Below, in pieces: positions 35,683 through 42,974 of a DNA stretch of 42,974 nucleotides (the first letter of the stretch is position 1; the number at the start of each line of letters is the position of its first letter). Below the pieces are notes generated by a model that was given only the letters and a program-made list of their open reading frames with translations, did no database searches and was not told where the DNA came from. Source of the DNA: Bordetella parapertussis. GTDB taxonomy: Bacteria; Pseudomonadota; Gammaproteobacteria; Burkholderiales; SG8-41. The DNA lies in NCBI GenBank assembly GCA_945862135.1, contig CAMAYE010000006.1, positions 1 to 42,974 of the forward strand, written 5' to 3'. Made by a program: the position numbers and the translations under genes.

Positions 35683-36873
35683 TCACACGCCCGTGCGACT
35701 GACGAACTGCGCGGCGCGATTCTTGAATGCCTTTGCGGCCAGAAACAATCCGCCGTCGGCACCATCAATAAAATGCAGATGGCGTCCTGAATAATCAAAG
35801 ACCAGACAGGTCATGTGCGCGCGATCGGCAACATGCAGTCCGTACAACAATTGCCGCTGCTTGAAACGCTCCTGCAACCAGGCATCCAGTGCAAGCCTTT
35901 GTGCAGTCGTTCCGGAAAGAATCTGGCGATAGATATCAGAGAACTTTCGCACATCGGTATTGCGCGCGAGATCCGGCTTGTAACGGCTCCAGTCGGCATC
36001 CTTGGTACGAATGCCCAAACGCATCAACACCCAGCCAGCAATCACCATCAGCCGCGTGTGCATCACCCAGCGCCAGCGGCCGAGAATACCTTTGCCAGCA
36101 GCGCGAATTCCAGCCTCGTCAGCAAGCAGCCTGCCGCTGAGGGTCAGTGCCAGTTGTGGCAGTGATACTGGATGACAGTCCTCCTCATTGCCATAAATTT
36201 CGCGGACCTTGCCAATGACCTCCCGGTACACCCCGGCAGCGCGCTCAGGTTCGTGATGCAGCGCCAGCACCATCAGGCTCACCGTTTCTCCATGCCGGCT
36301 CGGAATATCCTGCCAGCGGCACTCAAACCCATCGAAACTGCCCTTCGGCTCGACGCTACCCGGCGCAATTACATACCGCTCAGCGGTTGCCGGATCCTTG
36401 ACGATGGCGTCGATACAGGCAATGCCGCCACCTGAAAACACCGCCTGCACATAGTTTTCCGATACCTGATAACGTGCCACGCGCAAGCTGAAACCTGCGG
36501 GAATTTCAGCAACTGGAACCGTTGCGATGCGCAGATCCAGCCCGAAGGCATCTCGCGCCACTTCGCGCGTCTTCGCCAGCGCTGAACGTATGGGGTCGAG
36601 CAGGCGCGGCGGCACACAAATCACTGCGCCATCACCCTCGAAGCTGAACGGAATATCAACGCCATTCGCGGCATTGATGGCCGCGGTAATCGCGGCTGCC
36701 CCGATCGAATTGACATTACGATAATTTCCCGCCGCCACTGCAGCTGTTGAATTACGCACATCGCAAAATGCGACATGCCAGTCAGCGGGCAAAGCACCGA
36801 AGCTTTCCGCCCGCGTCACCGCCTCAAATTCGGTGATGACCGGCAGCGTCGCATAGAAATTTTCCGAATTCAC
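35683..36873 (-). CDS. DUF3095 protein, class III nucleotidyl-cyclase-like
   Basis: 396 residues. The N-terminal half resembles a class III cyclase catalytic core: HVAFCDVRNSTAAV with Asp38 and FSFEGDGAVICVPP with Asp81, the two metal-binding positions. GNYRNVNSIGAAAITAAINAAN lies between. The C-terminal half (about 200-390) is a helical domain with WLQERFKQRQLLYGLHVADRAHMTCLVFDYSG near its end (given here in pieces of the family pattern). Whether it makes cAMP, cGMP or another product is unknown; purine-selecting residues were not identified. No sensor or membrane domain is visible. It is 24 bp downstream of yciI-like on the same strand. Confidence 0.83.
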   Translation of the reverse strand: MNSENFYATLPVITEFEAVTRAESFGALPADWHVAFCDVRNSTAAVAAGNYRNVNSIGAAAITAAINAANGVDIPFSFEGDGAVICVPPRLLDPIRSALAKTREVARDAFGLDLRIATVPVAEIPAGFSLRVARYQVSENYVQAVFSGGGIACIDAIVKDPATAERYVIAPGSVEPKGSFDGFECRWQDIPSRHGETVSLMVLALHHEPERAAGVYREVIGKVREIYGNEEDCHPVSLPQLALTLSGRLLADEAGIRAAGKGILGRWRWVMHTRLMVIAGWVLMRLGIRTKDADWSRYKPDLARNTDVRKFSDIYRQILSGTTAQRLALDAWLQERFKQRQLLYGLHVADRAHMTCLVFDYSGRHLHFIDGADGGLFLAAKAFKNRAAQFVSRTGV

Positions 36874-36897
36874 GGCAATTCGACGGCTTTAGGCTGG

Positions 36898-37200
36898 TCA
36901 CGCGCCTTCAGCAACCTCAGGATTCCACTGCCCCTTGCGCATGCGTGTGATGGTAACGCTCTTGAAGACGCCGTTCTGGGTGAACGGATCACCATCGGAA
37001 AATTTCTTCGCCTCGGCGCGGCTGTTTACGTTGAGTATGAAAGCACTGCCGATGGCCTCAGTACCCTCGTCGTTCTGCGTCGCGCCGGAAAGCACGATGA
37101 TCGACTTCTGGCTGGCGAGGTAATCGCGATGCGGCTGCAGCACCTTGCTGCGAATAGCTGCAGTGTTCGGATTGTCGACGCAGGTAATGACCCAAAGCAT
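36898..37200 (-). CDS. YciI-family protein
   Basis: 100 residues with the ferredoxin-like YciI pattern: MLWVITCVDNPNTAAIRSKV, LQPHRDYLASQKSIIVLSGA with the conserved His/Asp pair (PHRDYL), and DPFTQNGVFKSVTITRMRKG near the C-terminus. A purine-rich AAGGGAAA lies upstream of the ATG. Function in this family is mostly unknown (some are small hydrolases or dehydrochlorinase-like). It is divergent from the alpha/beta hydrolase, with a long palindrome between them. Confidence 0.9.
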   Translation of the reverse strand: MLWVITCVDNPNTAAIRSKVLQPHRDYLASQKSIIVLSGATQNDEGTEAIGSAFILNVNSRAEAKKFSDGDPFTQNGVFKSVTITRMRKGQWNPEVAEGA

Positions 37201-37241
37201 GAGAAGTTTCCCTTAGAGTTTATGGATAGTGGACTACGGTT

Positions 37242-37272
37242 GCCTTCCCGTGCAGCACCTGCACGGGAAGGC
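37242..37272. repeat. Perfect palindrome, 13-bp arms and 5-base centre, between divergent genes
   Basis: GCCTTCCCGTGCA (37242-37254) and TGCACGGGAAGGC (37260-37272) are exact reverse complements around GCACC. It lies 41 bp upstream of the yciI-like ATG and 45 bp upstream of the hydrolase ATG. No T-tract flanks it on either strand, so it is not a standard terminator. It could be an operator or a 5'-leader hairpin. Confidence 0.75.
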
Positions 37273-37317
37273 TTATGATATGGCCTTTTCGCCACCTGCA
37301 CCCGTCCGGAGAAGTCC

Positions 37318-38184
37318 ATGACCGTTTCATACAACCCCGACAACCTGTTCGCCGTCAAATGCTGGGAAGTCGAATTGCGCAAGTCCGCAAAACGCACCCT
37401 GATCGCCCGCTTCTACCAACCGCAGGGACCCGGCCCCTTCCCCGTATTGATCGACCTGCACGGCGGGGCATGGAGCCGCAAGGACCGTTACGCCAATGAA
37501 CCCATGGCACGTGCCATTGCAGCCTCCGGCATGCTGGTGATGTCGCCCGACATGCGCCTGTCCGATGAAGCGCCCTACCCGGCCTGCATCCAGGACGCCC
37601 ACTACGCGATCCGCTGGCTCAAAAACAAGGCCACGGAATTGAACGGCGACATCACCCACTTCGGCATCCTTGGCAGCTCCAGCGGCGGCCATGTTGCCCA
37701 GCTGATCGGCATGAAGCCACATGATCCGAAATACGCGGCGATTCCGCTGCCGGAAGCGCCAAACGTCGACGCCACTGCCGTCTACATTGCCACACGCTCG
37801 CCGATCAGCAACCCGGTGGCGCGCCGCGCCCAGGCCGAAAAAATGGGCAACAAGGAAATGATGAAAAAGTCGGACACCTTTTTCAATCCCCCGGAAACCA
37901 TCCACGAAGGCAATCCGCAGGAAATCCTTGATCGCAAGGAAAAGGTGGTCATGCTGCCGATGCTGATCATGCAGGGCGGACACGACGACAATGTGATTCC
38001 GGAGATCCAGGAGAAATTCGCCGCGACCTACCGCGCCGCGGGCGGCGACTGCCAACTGGAGATTTTCAAGAACAGCGAACACGAATGGACAGCGGTGCCC
38101 AGCCCGGAAGCCGACCTGTCACACGAAATGGTCAAGCAGTTCATTGCCAAACAATTGCGTGCGTTGCAGAAAAAAGCAGCATAA
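37318..38184 (+). CDS. Alpha/beta hydrolase (HSL/esterase family)
   Basis: 288 residues. Oxyanion HGG motif in LIDLHGGAWSRKDR, nucleophile Ser121 in GILGSSSGGHVAQ (G-x-S-x-G), a likely acid Asp in MQGGHDDNVIPE and His in NSEHEWTAVPS. No signal peptide is present, so cytoplasmic. HSL-type enzymes cleave short carboxyl esters; the substrate is unknown. It is a single-gene unit ended by the terminator at 38202-38231. Confidence 0.93.
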   Translation: MTVSYNPDNLFAVKCWEVELRKSAKRTLIARFYQPQGPGPFPVLIDLHGGAWSRKDRYANEPMARAIAASGMLVMSPDMRLSDEAPYPACIQDAHYAIRWLKNKATELNGDITHFGILGSSSGGHVAQLIGMKPHDPKYAAIPLPEAPNVDATAVYIATRSPISNPVARRAQAEKMGNKEMMKKSDTFFNPPETIHEGNPQEILDRKEKVVMLPMLIMQGGHDDNVIPEIQEKFAATYRAAGGDCQLEIFKNSEHEWTAVPSPEADLSHEMVKQFIAKQLRALQKKAA

Positions 38185-38201
38185 AAAATAAACGCTCCAG
38201 C

Positions 38202-38231
38202 AAAAAGCCCCGTCGCAACGGGGCTTTTTTT
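38202..38231. terminator. Bidirectional intrinsic terminator between the hydrolase and Bug copy 4
   Basis: GCCCCGT (38207-38213) pairs with ACGGGGC (38218-38224) over a 4-base loop. Seven T residues follow on the plus strand and five A residues precede (T on the minus strand). It lies between convergent stops at 38184 and 38249. Confidence 0.9.
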
Positions 38232-38248
38232 GATCCGGGTTCCAGCCG

Positions 38249-39217
38249 TCATTCCATGCTGATTTTCAGCGGCTTGGCGACTTTGTTCCACTTGGCAATA
38301 TCAGCATCAATCAGTTTTCCAAATTCAGCGGGTGAAACCTCGGTTGCCTCGACACCCACACCAAGAAGTTTTTCGCGAATATCTGGCTGGCGGACCGCCA
38401 CCAGCACCGCGGCATGGAGCTTGTCGATCGCCGCTTTGGGCGTGCCTTTCGGCGCGACGACCCCGTACCAGCCGCTGACTGCATAACCGGGTAATCCCGA
38501 TTCAGCAATCGTCGGCACGTTCGGCAATGCCGGGGTGCGCTTGCCGGTCGTCACCCCCAGACCTTTTATCTTGCCGGACTGCAGATGCGGCCGCGCCACT
38601 GCTACCGTCGAGAAAAACACCTGCACCCGTCCGCCCAGCAGATCAGCCATTGCCGGATTGCCGCCTTTATACGGCACATGCAGCATTTTTATGCCGGCCA
38701 GCGAATTGAAAAGCTCCGCCGCAAGATGCGTCAGGTTGCCCGTGCTGGATGAAGCATAGGACACCTGCCCGGGTTTTGATTTCGCCAGCGCGATCAATTC
38801 CGCGCTGGTCGACACCCCGGCACCGGGATGCGCTACAAATACGTAGGCGCCATCACCGAATTGCGCGACAGGCACGAAATCGCGCGCCGTGTCGTAAGGC
38901 AGCTTTGTGTACAGGGCTGGATTGATCGCATGTCCCGCTGCGACCACCAGCAGCGTGTAACCATTGGGGGCGGATTTGGCGACGATCTCCGAACCGATCA
39001 GCGTATTGCCGCCGCCACGATTATCGACAATAACCTGCTGGCCGAGTTGCTGGGTCAGCGTCGGAGAAACCAGCCGGGCCACAATGTCGTTGGCGCCGCC
39101 CGGCGGATAGGGGACCACCATACGCACCGGACGCACTGGAAAGTTCTGTGCCGCTGCAGGCAGCATCGCGGCCAAGATCAATGCGCCGATCAAGACATTC
39201 AAAATTCGGATATTCAT
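38249..39217 (-). CDS. Bug-family tripartite tricarboxylate receptor, copy 4
   Basis: 322 residues. The ATG at 39217 follows GGAGGAG and opens a Sec signal ending PAAAQ. Motifs: PVRMVVPYPPGGANDIVARLV, DNRGGGNTLIGSEIV, NGYTLLVVAAGHAINPALY, HVPYKGGNPAMADLLGGRVQ. Like copy 2 it has DNRGG instead of DNRPG. It is divergent from the TPP enzyme across a 204-bp gap, which suggests that receptor and enzyme may handle a common substrate. Confidence 0.95.
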   Translation of the reverse strand: MNIRILNVLIGALILAAMLPAAAQNFPVRPVRMVVPYPPGGANDIVARLVSPTLTQQLGQQVIVDNRGGGNTLIGSEIVAKSAPNGYTLLVVAAGHAINPALYTKLPYDTARDFVPVAQFGDGAYVFVAHPGAGVSTSAELIALAKSKPGQVSYASSSTGNLTHLAAELFNSLAGIKMLHVPYKGGNPAMADLLGGRVQVFFSTVAVARPHLQSGKIKGLGVTTGKRTPALPNVPTIAESGLPGYAVSGWYGVVAPKGTPKAAIDKLHAAVLVAVRQPDIREKLLGVGVEATEVSPAEFGKLIDADIAKWNKVAKPLKISME

Positions 39218-39421
39218 CAATCTCCTCCGGAAATGGTGCCGGTGTCGCCCGGCTTCTGAAAGCATTGGAGCACCAGGACAAGGGAAACGCAATCAAATCC
39301 CGTCTATGTCTCCATTGATTCGACTCATCATTTCATTTGGTGGACCACATCACCCCGGAGAATGGTTTTTTTGGATTAACATCGGCTCTCTTCAAGAACC
39401 ACGCCACCAAGGAAATACATC

Positions 39422-41104
39422 ATGGGTTTCAGCACCAAGGAAAAAACCAACGGGCCGACCATTACCGGCGCGCGCGCATTGGTCGACGGCCTGCTGCGCG
39501 AAAGCATTGACCATGTCTTCGGCATTCCCGGCACACAGAATCTGGCCATTCTTGATGAATTGCGTGCCACACCTCAGGTTCGCTTCATTCTGACCCGCCA
39601 CGAACAGGGCGCAGCCTTCATGGCTTACGGTTTTTCCCGCGCTGCAAACAAACCCTCCGTGGTTACCGTCACCGAAGGCCCGGGCATCACCAACATCGTC
39701 ACCGCTACCGCTGCCGCCTTCAAGGGCAATGTGCCGGTGATCAGCATCACCGGCGTGCAGGAAAGCGTCATGCGCGAACGTGACGCGACGCAGGACATGG
39801 ACCAGATTCCGCTCATGAAACCCATCACCAAATGGGCCTACAGCATCCCCTACCCGGAAAAAATCCAGGAAGCCGTGCGCAAGGCATTCCGTGTCGCGCT
39901 GACCGAACCACAGGGTCCGACGCATATTGAAGCCGCCAGCGAAGTATTGCTGCAACAAGTCACGCCGGAAACCACCGCGCCCGCAGCGTACCGCAATACC
40001 GTGCCGGCGGTATGCGATCCGGCGCAGATGGATGCCACCTGGGCCATGATCAGCAAAGCTGAACGTCCGCTGTTCGTCATCGGCCGGGGCGTAATGAAAG
40101 AAAACGCGGTCGCGGCCATGGAGCAGCTCGCCACCGTCACCGGCATTCCGGTCACCGTACTGCAGTATTCACCAGATGCATTCCCCTCGACCCATCCGCT
40201 GGCGCTCGGCCCGCTGGGCCGCAACGCCTTCAGCAGCGCCAACAAGAACGCACCCAAGGCCGACGTCATCATCGCCATCGGTGCGCACTTCGACGTGTTC
40301 TCGACGATGTACAAGTACGGCATCTTCAGTGAAAGCGCGAAGATCATCCACAACACCTCGGCGCCAGGGCAGATCGGCATCGTGTTCCCGGTGGAACTCG
40401 GCGTCGCCGGTTCGGCCGCCAGCTTCATCAAAGGGCTTGCCGAACGCGCCGCCAAAGGCAAAGCGCGTACGCCCTGGGTCGATGTCGCCAAAGCACGCGC
40501 TGAATTCGATGCCGAGATCACTGCCGTGCTCAAGCCCGACATGGAACCGATCCAGCCGCAGTTTGTCGCCCACACCATCCGCAAAGTACTGCCGAAGGAC
40601 GGCATTCTCGTTGTAGATGCCGGCAACGGCGGCAAACATGTCCGCACCTATTTCAAGAGTTACATGCCCAACTCGTTCATGTGCATCGACGACTGGGCAT
40701 CGGTCGGCGGATCTTTGCCCATCGCCATGGGCGCAAAACTGGCGCAGCCGAACCGCCCGGTGCTGTGCGCCTCGGGTGACATGGGTGCGATGTGCAATAT
40801 CGGCGAACTCGAAACCGCAGTGCGTGAAAACATCGCCGTGGTTTACGTGGTGTTCAACGATCAGGGCCTCGGCAACGAACGTGCATTCCAGAACGAACAC
40901 TTCGGCGGGCGTTACTTCGCCGTCGATTACAAGAATCCGGATTTCGGCGCACTGGCCAGAGTTTTCGGTGCCAACGGCGAACACGTCACCCGCCCTCAGG
41001 ACCTCGAAGGCGCGATTCAACGTGCCTTCGCCAGCGGCAAGCCGGCGATCGTCGACGTGATGATCGACCAGAACAACCTGGCGCCGGTGGTGCACCGGAC
41101 GTGA
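39422..41104 (+). CDS. Thiamine-pyrophosphate enzyme (acetolactate synthase / decarboxylase-like)
   Basis: 560 residues, three-domain TPP fold. The PYR domain has VFGIPGTQNLAILDEL and catalytic Glu61 in TRHEQGAAFMAYGF, then TVTEGPGITNIVTATAAAF. The central domain spans about 190-330. The PP domain has the diphosphate/Mg segment GDMGAMCNIGELETAV (452 onward), where the usual GDG is GDM, ending with VVFNDQGLGN. AAGGA lies 9 bases before the ATG. Acetolactate synthase, benzoylformate decarboxylase, sulfoacetaldehyde acetyltransferase or oxalyl-CoA decarboxylase-type chemistry are all possible; no small subunit gene is nearby, so a biosynthetic IlvB role is unlikely. Confidence 0.93.
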   Translation: MGFSTKEKTNGPTITGARALVDGLLRESIDHVFGIPGTQNLAILDELRATPQVRFILTRHEQGAAFMAYGFSRAANKPSVVTVTEGPGITNIVTATAAAFKGNVPVISITGVQESVMRERDATQDMDQIPLMKPITKWAYSIPYPEKIQEAVRKAFRVALTEPQGPTHIEAASEVLLQQVTPETTAPAAYRNTVPAVCDPAQMDATWAMISKAERPLFVIGRGVMKENAVAAMEQLATVTGIPVTVLQYSPDAFPSTHPLALGPLGRNAFSSANKNAPKADVIIAIGAHFDVFSTMYKYGIFSESAKIIHNTSAPGQIGIVFPVELGVAGSAASFIKGLAERAAKGKARTPWVDVAKARAEFDAEITAVLKPDMEPIQPQFVAHTIRKVLPKDGILVVDAGNGGKHVRTYFKSYMPNSFMCIDDWASVGGSLPIAMGAKLAQPNRPVLCASGDMGAMCNIGELETAVRENIAVVYVVFNDQGLGNERAFQNEHFGGRYFAVDYKNPDFGALARVFGANGEHVTRPQDLEGAIQRAFASGKPAIVDVMIDQNNLAPVVHRT

Positions 41105-41154
41105 TGCGTCAGACGTAAAGCACCGCAACTGATTACGCTGGCCTTTGGCGATGT

Positions 41155-42099
41155 TCAGCCGCCGAAGGCCTTGCGGTGCAGTTCCAGGTCAACGTAACGC
41201 AGCGGATCGGTCAGCGTTTTCTGCGGCACACCGAAACGCGTGCGCAAGGCCAGCACGGTACGTATGCCTTCGAGGTCCAGCGCGAGTTCGCGCCAGAAGC
41301 CGCCCTTTTCGTCGAGCAGGATGTCGAGCGAAAGCTGCGCCAGTTCCGGAGTCACCGATGAATCGTTGTCCATCAACAACCCGGCCGCCGCGCTGCGATT
41401 GTTGCGGTCATACAGCCAGTTCATGGCATCGCGATAACCACGCATGAATCCGATCACCGCGGCCTCGTTGTTCTTGATCCACGACCGCTGCGCAAAACCC
41501 GTGCGACCCTGGTAGCGACCCAGCAGCTCACGCGCGGTCCCCAGTTTCGTAAAACCCTGATTTGCAGCAATCTTGTCCAGCGGCGTCGCCAGCAGACCCG
41601 CCGCGTAATTGCCGTCGAGCATGGCCTTCAGTCGCATCGGACCGCCGCCGGTGCGCTCATAGGTCACATCGGCATCGCTCATACCGGCACGCGCAATCAT
41701 CTCGCGCAGGATGAAGGCATAACCGGTAGTCAGTGCATCCACCGCGATCTTTTTCCCGCGCAGATCCGCGACGGATTTGATGTCGGGACTGGCCATCAGG
41801 CTCTGGAAGCTGTCATCAACACCCATGAAGGCCACAAGATCGCATTCGCCTTCGTACGCCGCTTCGCCCTGTCCTTCCTGATAGGCGACAAGATTATCCA
41901 TCGCCGTCACCGTCAGATCGAATTTGCCTTCGATCAGGTTTTTCATCAGGAATACGGAATTCGGCGTGTGCGTGATACTGACTTCAATACCGTGCTTCGC
42001 AAAAAAACCCTGGCGCTGCGCCACCCACGCCGGCAGCGAATATCCGCCACCGAAAGTAATCATGCTTACGCTCTGCAGTGCGCTTTTTGCTTTTGACAT
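41155..42099 (-). CDS. ABC-type substrate-binding protein, NMT1/SsuA-like, no visible signal peptide
   Basis: 314 residues. SsuA/THI5-like features: ITFGGGYSLPAWVAQRQGFF, KHGIEVSITHTPNSVFLMKNL, FDLTVTAMDNLVAY, DIKSVADLRGKKIAVDA and GYAFILREMIARAGM. These bind nitrate, sulfonates or pyrimidines in the periplasm for an ABC importer. The N-terminus (MSKAKSALQSVS) goes straight into the first beta strand without a hydrophobic export segment, and no ABC permease or ATPase is in the window. ATG 42099 is preferred over the GTG one codon upstream. Confidence 0.9.
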   Translation of the reverse strand: MSKAKSALQSVSMITFGGGYSLPAWVAQRQGFFAKHGIEVSITHTPNSVFLMKNLIEGKFDLTVTAMDNLVAYQEGQGEAAYEGECDLVAFMGVDDSFQSLMASPDIKSVADLRGKKIAVDALTTGYAFILREMIARAGMSDADVTYERTGGGPMRLKAMLDGNYAAGLLATPLDKIAANQGFTKLGTARELLGRYQGRTGFAQRSWIKNNEAAVIGFMRGYRDAMNWLYDRNNRSAAAGLLMDNDSSVTPELAQLSLDILLDEKGGFWRELALDLEGIRTVLALRTRFGVPQKTLTDPLRYVDLELHRKAFGG

Positions 42100-42177
42100 C
42101 ACCAGCCTCTAAAAATGATTTCCCTGCAAAGTGAAACCCGAGCGAGGAAAAGCCGCGCCGGCTTTGCAGCAAAAAAC

Positions 42178-42974
42178 CTACTCGGGCTTGATTCCTGCAG
42201 CCTGCACCACCTTCGCCCATTTGGTCACCTCGGATCGCACCAGTGCCGAAAATTCTTCCGGCGAGTTGCCAACCGGGTCGGCGCCACTGGCGTGGAAACG
42301 TTCGCGCACGCCGGGGTCATGCAGCGCGAACACCACGGCCTTGTTCAATCTGGCGACGATGTCCTTGGGCAGGCCCGCCGGGCCCATCAGGCCGTACCAC
42401 TGGACCGCGTCGTAACCGGTCACGCCCTGTTCGGCGATGGTCGGAATGTTCGGAGCGATCTTCGAACGCACGGCGCTGGTCACGCCGTAGGCGTGCACGC
42501 GGCCGGCCTTGAGCTGCTGCGTGCCGACGATCATATTGGTCACCATGAACGGCACATACCCGGCCATCAGGTCGGCAATCGCCGTGCTCGCGCTTTTGTA
42601 CGGCACATGCACCATCTTCAGCCCGGCCATGCTCAGGAACATTTCCATGCACAGATGCAGATTGGAACCCGTGCCCGCCGAGCCGAACTCCAGCTTTCCG
42701 GGGCGCGCCTTCGAATACGCAATCAGTTCCTTGATGTTTTTTGGCTGCATCGACGGATGGCCAACCAGCATATTGGGCAACACCACGAACTGGCTGATCG
42801 GCGTGAAATCACGCAGCGGGTCGAAAGGCAGGTTTTTCTGCATCGATGGCTGGATGGTCATGCTGCTGATCGCGGTCAGCAGCGTGTAACCGTCGGGAGC
42901 GGCACGCGCAACCGCCTCGCTGCCAACGATGGAGCCGGCCCCGGGACGGTTTTCGGCGATTACCCGCTGGCCCA
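42178..42974 (-). CDS. Bug-family tripartite tricarboxylate receptor, copy 5, partial (N-terminus outside window)
   Basis: The frame is open to the window edge and gives about 265 residues; the signal peptide and first strand are missing. Visible motifs: GQRVIAENRPGAGSIVG, PDGYTLLTAISS, LPFDPLRDFTPISQF, VPYKSASTAIADLMAGYVPFM, VTGYDAVQWYGLMGPAGLP. It lies 78 bp upstream of the ABC-type binding protein gene on the same strand, so the two may be co-transcribed. Confidence 0.94.
   Translation of the reverse strand, partial: GQRVIAENRPGAGSIVGSEAVARAAPDGYTLLTAISSMTIQPSMQKNLPFDPLRDFTPISQFVVLPNMLVGHPSMQPKNIKELIAYSKARPGKLEFGSAGTGSNLHLCMEMFLSMAGLKMVHVPYKSASTAIADLMAGYVPFMVTNMIVGTQQLKAGRVHAYGVTSAVRSKIAPNIPTIAEQGVTGYDAVQWYGLMGPAGLPKDIVARLNKAVVFALHDPGVRERFHASGADPVGNSPEEFSALVRSEVTKWAKVVQAAGIKPE

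Noticed and set aside
42862-42974. Start of Bug copy 5 at the Met near 42861
   Set aside because: The frame continues without a stop to the window edge and carries the ENRPGAGS and PDGYTLL motifs, so the real start lies outside.

Overview
The window reads as high-GC chromosome of a betaproteobacterium, most likely Burkholderiales. The evidence is the rpsU-yqeY-dnaG-rpoD macromolecular-synthesis operon with tsaD divergent from it, an RpoD with a long Lys/Ala/Pro-rich N-terminal extension, and five Bug-family (TctC-like) tripartite tricarboxylate receptor genes within 17 kb. I saw no rRNA, tRNA, CRISPR array, insertion sequence or phage gene. This placement comes from family knowledge and gene order; no database search was run.

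Layout. 1-1910: the end of an efflux pump operon (membrane-fusion fragment, OprM/NodT-like outer-membrane lipoprotein, small unknown protein). 2156-8366: a promoter followed by a one-strand carbon-flow cluster (DUF3141 PHA-synthase-like hydrolase, phosphotransacylase, acetate kinase, 3-hydroxybutyryl-CoA dehydrogenase, FabI). 8383-12982: AI-2E-family permease, DUF4105 membrane protein, patatin/BamA-type outer-membrane phospholipase. 13072-21776: housekeeping genes (rpoD, dnaG, yqeY, rpsU, tsaD, plsY, folB, xerD, ogt). 21773-24961: a TRAP-TAXI transporter. 25055-33282: accessory catabolic genes (VOC protein, aldo/keto reductase, pirin, CigR-like protein, cyclase-family hydrolase, crotonase, 2-hydroxyacid dehydrogenase) with two Bug receptors. 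34585-42974: three more Bug receptors, DUF3095, YciI, an alpha/beta hydrolase, a TPP enzyme and an ABC-type binding protein.

The most important observation is at 33399-34522. Two adjacent genes, a TlpA/thioredoxin-like protein and a BCP/PrxQ-like peroxiredoxin, are each interrupted by one in-frame TGA. Both TGAs lie exactly where the family has its catalytic cysteine (W-U-S-T-C in the first, F-T-D-T-U-T-S-E in the second). Each TGA is followed at 26-28 nt by the apical loop of a hairpin that fits the bacterial SECIS pattern. Both proteins have export signals, and neither has any other cysteine except the resolving Cys of the UxxC motif in the TlpA-like partner. I read this as a two-gene exported selenoprotein operon, probably a periplasmic seleno-peroxiredoxin and its selenocysteine-containing reductant. 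Conventional gene calling would split it into four truncated pieces. The selenocysteine machinery (selA/selB/selC/selD) is not in the window, so the reading depends on the rest of the genome.

Terminators punctuate the accessory part: strong bidirectional hairpins lie at 34535-34569 and 38202-38231, and minus-strand terminators lie after the TAXI receptor, the CigR-like gene and rpoD. A perfect 13-bp-arm palindrome at 37242-37272 sits between two divergent genes and is not a terminator.
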